Part shown: in pieces, positions 61,127-64,000 of the stretch
Layout of the letters: each line of letters begins with the position of its first letter
Position numbering within the stretch: the stretch's first letter is position 1
NCBI GenBank assembly: GCA_037127915.1
Contig: JBAXXL010000002.1
Span: 62,001-126,000, forward strand
Origin: JBAXXL01 sp037127915
GTDB lineage: Bacteria; Bacteroidota; Ignavibacteria; Kapaibacteriales; UBA2268
DNA: 64,000 nucleotides
Reading direction: 5' to 3'
The notes under the pieces: model-generated
Told to the model about the DNA's origin: nothing
Seen by the model: the letters and a program-made list of their open reading frames with translations, nothing else
Databases searched by the model: none
Program-made: the position numbers and the translations under genes

Positions 61127-61672
61127 TTACTTTATTATCTTAGAAATTGCCTTGAATCTATCGGTTCCGGAAAAGCGTTGCAATTCAAATAGTATTGATT
61201 CATAAGTGGTGATTATCGCACCCGAGCGAGCCATTCGTCTGATAGCGTGTTTTTTATCGTTAGGGTTGCGTGATGAAACGCAATCTTCTATAATTATCGG
61301 CTGGTAACCGGCTGATAGCATATCAATCGTAGTTTGCAAAACGCAGACGTGGGATTCGATACCACAAATGATTACGTTTTTCCTGTTCATTGCTTTAAGT
61401 GCGTTTACAAAATTCGGTTCGTCCATACAACTGAAAGCCATCTTTTCGATAGGGTGATACTTATCGGCTAATAAATTAATTATTGATGGTATTGTTGATC
61501 CTATTGCTTTACTATATTGTTCGGTAACTAAAATTGGAAGGTCTAAAACTTTCATTCCGGAAATCAGTTTTAATAAATTTATTTCCAATTTTTCGTTTTC
61601 AAATATTGAAGGAAATAGGCGTGATTGGTTGTCAAGTGACAAGAATGCAGTATCTTCTATTAGAATTCTCAT
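61127..61672 (-). CDS. isochorismatase-family cysteine hydrolase
   Basis: The 181-residue protein starts at the ATG at 61672; a longer frame to 61732 adds 20 hydrophobic residues and is less likely. The catalytic triad of the family fits: Asp in AFLSLDNQSRLFP, Lys in PIEKMAFSC and Cys in ICGIESHVCVLQTTIDML. It resembles YcaC/nicotinamidase-like enzymes of about this length that hydrolyse amide-type bonds, or act on isochorismate; the substrate cannot be told. It lies divergent from rex, so the two share a 136-base upstream region that holds the rex promoter. Confidence 0.85.
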   Translation of the reverse strand: MRILIEDTAFLSLDNQSRLFPSIFENEKLEINLLKLISGMKVLDLPILVTEQYSKAIGSTIPSIINLLADKYHPIEKMAFSCMDEPNFVNALKAMNRKNVIICGIESHVCVLQTTIDMLSAGYQPIIIEDCVSSRNPNDKKHAIRRMARSGAIITTYESILFELQRFSGTDRFKAISKIIK

Positions 61673-61734
61673 GTTTAATCCAAATTGTAAATAACATAAA
61701 AACGAAAATAATATGACAAATATTTTAAACAAAG

Positions 61735-61787
61735 TTTGGAAAATTAATTCTTTATTGATATTTTTGCTTTTGTGAAAAATATTACAG
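61735..61787 (+). promoter_or_regulatory. rex promoter with candidate Rex half-site
   Basis: TTTG at 61735-61738 and TATTTTTG at 61759-61766 match the -33/-7 pattern with a 20-base spacer. Immediately after is TTGTGAA (61770-61776) with a weak inverted half ATTACAG (61781-61787), resembling the Rex operator TTGTGAA-N4-TTCACAA. This would allow Rex autoregulation. The promoter fit is good; the operator is tentative. Confidence 0.6.
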
Positions 61788-61808
61788 TAAGAATTTAGTA
61801 GTGAGACT

Positions 61809-62432
61809 ATGAAAAAAGCCGAAATTATACCGGAACCGACGTTAAGAAGATTATCAAGTTATCTTCTATATCTCTTGCAAATGCGTGAAAAAAAGATTCG
61901 CACCGTATCGAGCACAATGATAGCGAACGAATTATTCATCGAAAGCGGCAAAGTTAGAAAGGATTTCCAGTATGCTAAAATTAAGGGAAGACCAAAACGC
62001 GGATACGATGTTAATCATCTGATTGTAGAAATAGATAAAATTTTGAAATGGGATGGACCCAAACCTGCTTTGCTTGTTGGTGTTGGAAGCCTCGGTACTG
62101 CATTGCTTGGTTATCACAATTTTCAGCGCTATGGAATTCGCTTTGTAGCCGCATTCGATAACGACCCGAGTAAAATAGGCCAACCGGTTTTTGATATGGT
62201 TATTGAAAGTTTGGCAAATATTAAAAAAGTAATAAAAGCCAAAAGTATTGAAATAGCTGTGCTAACCGTGCCCGAAGAAATAGCGCAGGAAGTAGCGGAT
62301 ATTTTGGTAAAAAGCAAAATAAAAGCAATTTGGAATTTTGCTCCTGTACGTTTGAAAGTGCCTGAAAATGTGATTGTTGAGCACGCGCGCTTTGCACAGA
62401 GTTTGGCAGTGTTAACCTATAAAATAGGATAA
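61809..62432 (+). CDS. rex: redox-sensing transcriptional repressor Rex
   Basis: In this 207-residue protein residues ~8-80 form a winged-helix DNA-binding domain (PTLRRLSSYLLYLLQM, SGKVRKDFQYAKIKGRPKRGYDV). Residues ~85-205 are the NAD(H)-binding Rossmann domain, with GVGSLGTALLGY (91-102), AAFDNDPSKIGQPV and IAVLTVPEEIAQEVAD, and the end IWNFAPVRLKVPENVIVEHARFAQSLAVLTYKI typical of Rex dimers. High NADH releases it from DNA and induces fermentative and respiratory genes. The alcohol dehydrogenase nearby is a plausible target. A terminator-like hairpin follows, then murC. Confidence 0.95.
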   Translation: MKKAEIIPEPTLRRLSSYLLYLLQMREKKIRTVSSTMIANELFIESGKVRKDFQYAKIKGRPKRGYDVNHLIVEIDKILKWDGPKPALLVGVGSLGTALLGYHNFQRYGIRFVAAFDNDPSKIGQPVFDMVIESLANIKKVIKAKSIEIAVLTVPEEIAQEVADILVKSKIKAIWNFAPVRLKVPENVIVEHARFAQSLAVLTYKIG

Positions 62433-62475
62433 TACATTTTTATTTAAAATTTGATAAAAAAAAATGTTAATTTTG

Positions 62476-62507
62476 AACCCATAGCCCTTAGCTATGGGTT
62501 GTTTTTT
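62476..62507 (+). terminator. terminator between rex and murC
   Basis: AACCCATAGC (62476-62485) and GCTATGGGTT (62491-62500) form a perfect 10-bp stem with a CCTTA loop, followed by GTTTTTT. It lies 43 bases past the rex stop and 15 before the murC start, so it could also attenuate murC. Confidence 0.82.
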
Positions 62508-62521
62508 AATTTGGAGCTTTT

Positions 62522-63889
62522 ATGTTTACGACTATAAAAAAAATCCACTTTGTTGGAATTGGCGGAATAGGAATGAGCGGCATAGCCGAAATACTATTAA
62601 ATCAGGGATTTGAAATAACCGGTTCGGATGTTCAGCGTGGCGAGAATATTAAATACCTCGAAAAGAAGGGAATAAAAATATTCATTGGTCACAAATCATC
62701 CAATATCGGCGGAGCTGAAGTAGTAGTATATTCCAGTGCTGTAAATCCGCTGAGCAATCCCGAGACTGTTGCCGCTACACAATTAAATATACCGATAATA
62801 AGACGTGCCGAAATGCTCGCTGAAGCCGCTCGCTTGAATTATTGCTTAGCAGTAGCCGGAACTCACGGTAAGACGACAACCACCTCGATTGTGGCGTTAA
62901 TAATGATACGTGCCGGGTTCGACCCGACTGTAATAGTTGGCGGAAGATTGAAAGATTTTGGCGGAACCAACGCCAGATTGGGAAAAGGCGATTGGACAGT
63001 CGTTGAAGCCGATGAATATGACAGGTCATTTTTGCAATTATCACCAACAATTGCTGTAATAAATAATATTGAACTTGAACATATAGATATATATGCCGAT
63101 TTGGACGATATAAAAGCAACATTCACTGAATTTGCGAATAAAGTGCCGTTTTACGGTTTAGTAGCTCTTGGTATGGATGATATTGGTGTAAAAGATATTA
63201 TGACTAATATCAATAAGAATATCGTTACTTTTGGTTTATCGAAACACGCCGATGTAAGAGCAACCGATGTGAAGCACGATAAAACAAGAACCACTTGTAA
63301 TGTTGTCGAAAATGGCGTTATATTAGGTGAATTAGTTGTTAATATTGCAGGTTTGCACAATCTGAAAAATGCTCTTGCCGCAACTGCCGTAGCAAGACGT
63401 TTGGGTATAGATTTTCCTACTATTTGCTCTGCCATTGCCGATTTCAAAGGTGTTTACCGCCGATTTGACATTAAAGGCGAAAAGCACGGAGTATTGGTAG
63501 TGGATGATTACGCGCACCATCCAACAGAAGTGGAAGCCGCTTTGGATGCCGCTCAAAACGGTTTCAACCGCAGAGTTGTTTGCGTATTCCAACCGCACAC
63601 ATATTCCAGAACCAAAGAGTTATGTCATGACTTCGGCAGTGCTTTCGACAATGCGGATTTGTTGATAGTTACCGATGTTTACCCGGCACGGGAATTGCCG
63701 ATAGAAGGTGTAACGGGAAGGATAATAGCCGATGCCGTTACCGAAAGAGGTCATAAAAGCGTAACATATATGCCGGAATTAGACGCGGCTTATTCTTATG
63801 TAAAAAGAATTTTGCGCGAGGGTGACCTCTTAATCACTCTTGGTGCCGGAAATGTTTGCGATATAGCCGAACGCTTTATGAAAGATTAA
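62522..63889 (+). CDS. murC: UDP-N-acetylmuramate--L-alanine ligase
   Basis: The 455-residue Mur ligase adds the first L-alanine to UDP-MurNAc with ATP in the cytosol, an essential step of peptidoglycan synthesis. Domain 1 has HFVGIGGIGMSGIAEIL (residues 9-25) and SDVQRG. The ATP P-loop is AGTHGKTTTTS (112-122). The central domain has VEADEYDRSFL and NIELEHIDIY (Mg-binding Glu/His). Domain 3 has FKGVYRRFDIKGEKHGVLVVDDYAHHPTEVEA and FQPHTYSRTKEL. Length and all motifs are those of a functional enzyme. No division-cluster genes are beside it within the window; the cluster could lie to the right. Confidence 0.97.
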   Translation: MFTTIKKIHFVGIGGIGMSGIAEILLNQGFEITGSDVQRGENIKYLEKKGIKIFIGHKSSNIGGAEVVVYSSAVNPLSNPETVAATQLNIPIIRRAEMLAEAARLNYCLAVAGTHGKTTTTSIVALIMIRAGFDPTVIVGGRLKDFGGTNARLGKGDWTVVEADEYDRSFLQLSPTIAVINNIELEHIDIYADLDDIKATFTEFANKVPFYGLVALGMDDIGVKDIMTNINKNIVTFGLSKHADVRATDVKHDKTRTTCNVVENGVILGELVVNIAGLHNLKNALAATAVARRLGIDFPTICSAIADFKGVYRRFDIKGEKHGVLVVDDYAHHPTEVEAALDAAQNGFNRRVVCVFQPHTYSRTKELCHDFGSAFDNADLLIVTDVYPARELPIEGVTGRIIADAVTERGHKSVTYMPELDAAYSYVKRILREGDLLITLGAGNVCDIAERFMKD

Positions 63890-63894
63890 AATCA

Positions 63895-63930
63895 GTTTGT
63901 AAAGTTTGTAAAGTTTGTAAAGTTAGTAAA
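63895..63930 (+). repeat. four tandem copies of a 9-bp repeat
   Basis: GTTTGTAAA occurs three times (63895-63921), followed by one variant GTTAGTAAA (63922-63930). It lies between the murC stop codon and the terminator. It has no clear function and could be slipped-strand sequence or protein-binding iterons. Confidence 0.9.
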
Positions 63931-63954
63931 CAGAAGAAGATATCTGTCTTTTTT

Positions 63955-63990
63955 AGATGGGCTCCAATTTCAAATTGGAGTCCATCTTTT
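63955..63990 (+). terminator. terminator downstream of murC
   Basis: AGATGGGCTCCAATTT (63955-63970) and AAATTGGAGTCCATCT (63972-63987) pair with one G-T around a single C; TTTT follows. The stem shares GGACTCC/GGAGTCC with the hairpins at 52515 and 55147. Confidence 0.85.
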
Positions 63991-64000
63991 GCGTTAAAGC

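Noticed and set aside
1..64000. tRNA, rRNA, insertion sequences or prophage
   Set aside because: I saw no cloverleaf with a TTC-loop pattern, no ribosomal RNA sequence, no transposase or integrase and no phage structural genes. The S74 and tail-fibre-like repeats belong to a secreted protein of cellular type.

Overview
The window reads as an AT-rich chromosomal segment of a free-living member of the Bacteroidota/Chlorobiota/Ignavibacteria/Kapabacteria group. The support is: several large secreted proteins ending in a type IX secretion (T9SS) type A sorting domain; promoters that fit the Bacteroidota pattern TTTG-N18-20-TAnnTTTG; many start codons with little Shine-Dalgarno sequence; and families typical of this group (DUF3109, DUF2130, DUF1016, FN3/VCBS/BNR surface proteins). 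The exact phylum is an inference. I found no rRNA, tRNA, CRISPR array, transposase or integrase.

Layout. From 1 to 19.4 kb every gene is on the minus strand. This part holds a YgiD-type dioxygenase, three tandem paralogues of a carboxypeptidase-regulatory-domain/beta-barrel protein with two ygiD remnants and an intercalated glycosyltransferase, an ADP-ribosylglycohydrolase overlapping a DUF1016 nuclease, small housekeeping and membrane proteins (VOC, NimA-like, DUF454, acetate transporter), an orphan Cache lipoprotein, and a block of DUF2130, second DUF1016 and TerB-like genes, then a barrel/lipoprotein pair. At 19.45-19.53 kb the coding strand switches, and most genes to the right are on the plus strand. 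An intergenic cluster of DnaA-box-like 9-mers beside an AT-rich stretch lies 1.2 kb after the switch, so this is a candidate replication origin. Next come a divergent aspartate kinase, a DUF3109-rpoN-EEP-(J-like)-HIRAN run, a methyltransferase and an aldehyde dehydrogenase.

From 28.3 to 41.9 kb four very large extracellular proteins lie head to tail: an S8 protease and a BNR-propeller protein that share a C-terminal dockerin-like module, then a cohesin-like/FN3/T9SS protein and a VCBS/FN3/T9SS protein that share two further modules. This looks like one surface assembly. After it come lysine 6-aminotransferase, a strongly codon-biased unknown membrane protein with a textbook promoter and terminator, a YadA-like 17-residue-repeat protein with an S74 chaperone, a porin-like protein, an AraC/GyrI regulator, a tandem pair of 725/733-residue T9SS propeller proteins with palindromic repeats inside their coding sequence, an FN3 protein, an S41 protease, an Fe-alcohol dehydrogenase, a beta-helix lipoprotein, an isochorismatase-like hydrolase, Rex and MurC.

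The intergenic spaces are rich in dispersed palindromic repeats. Some of these also sit in frame inside genes. The two DUF1016 genes carry different perfect palindromes at the same codons.
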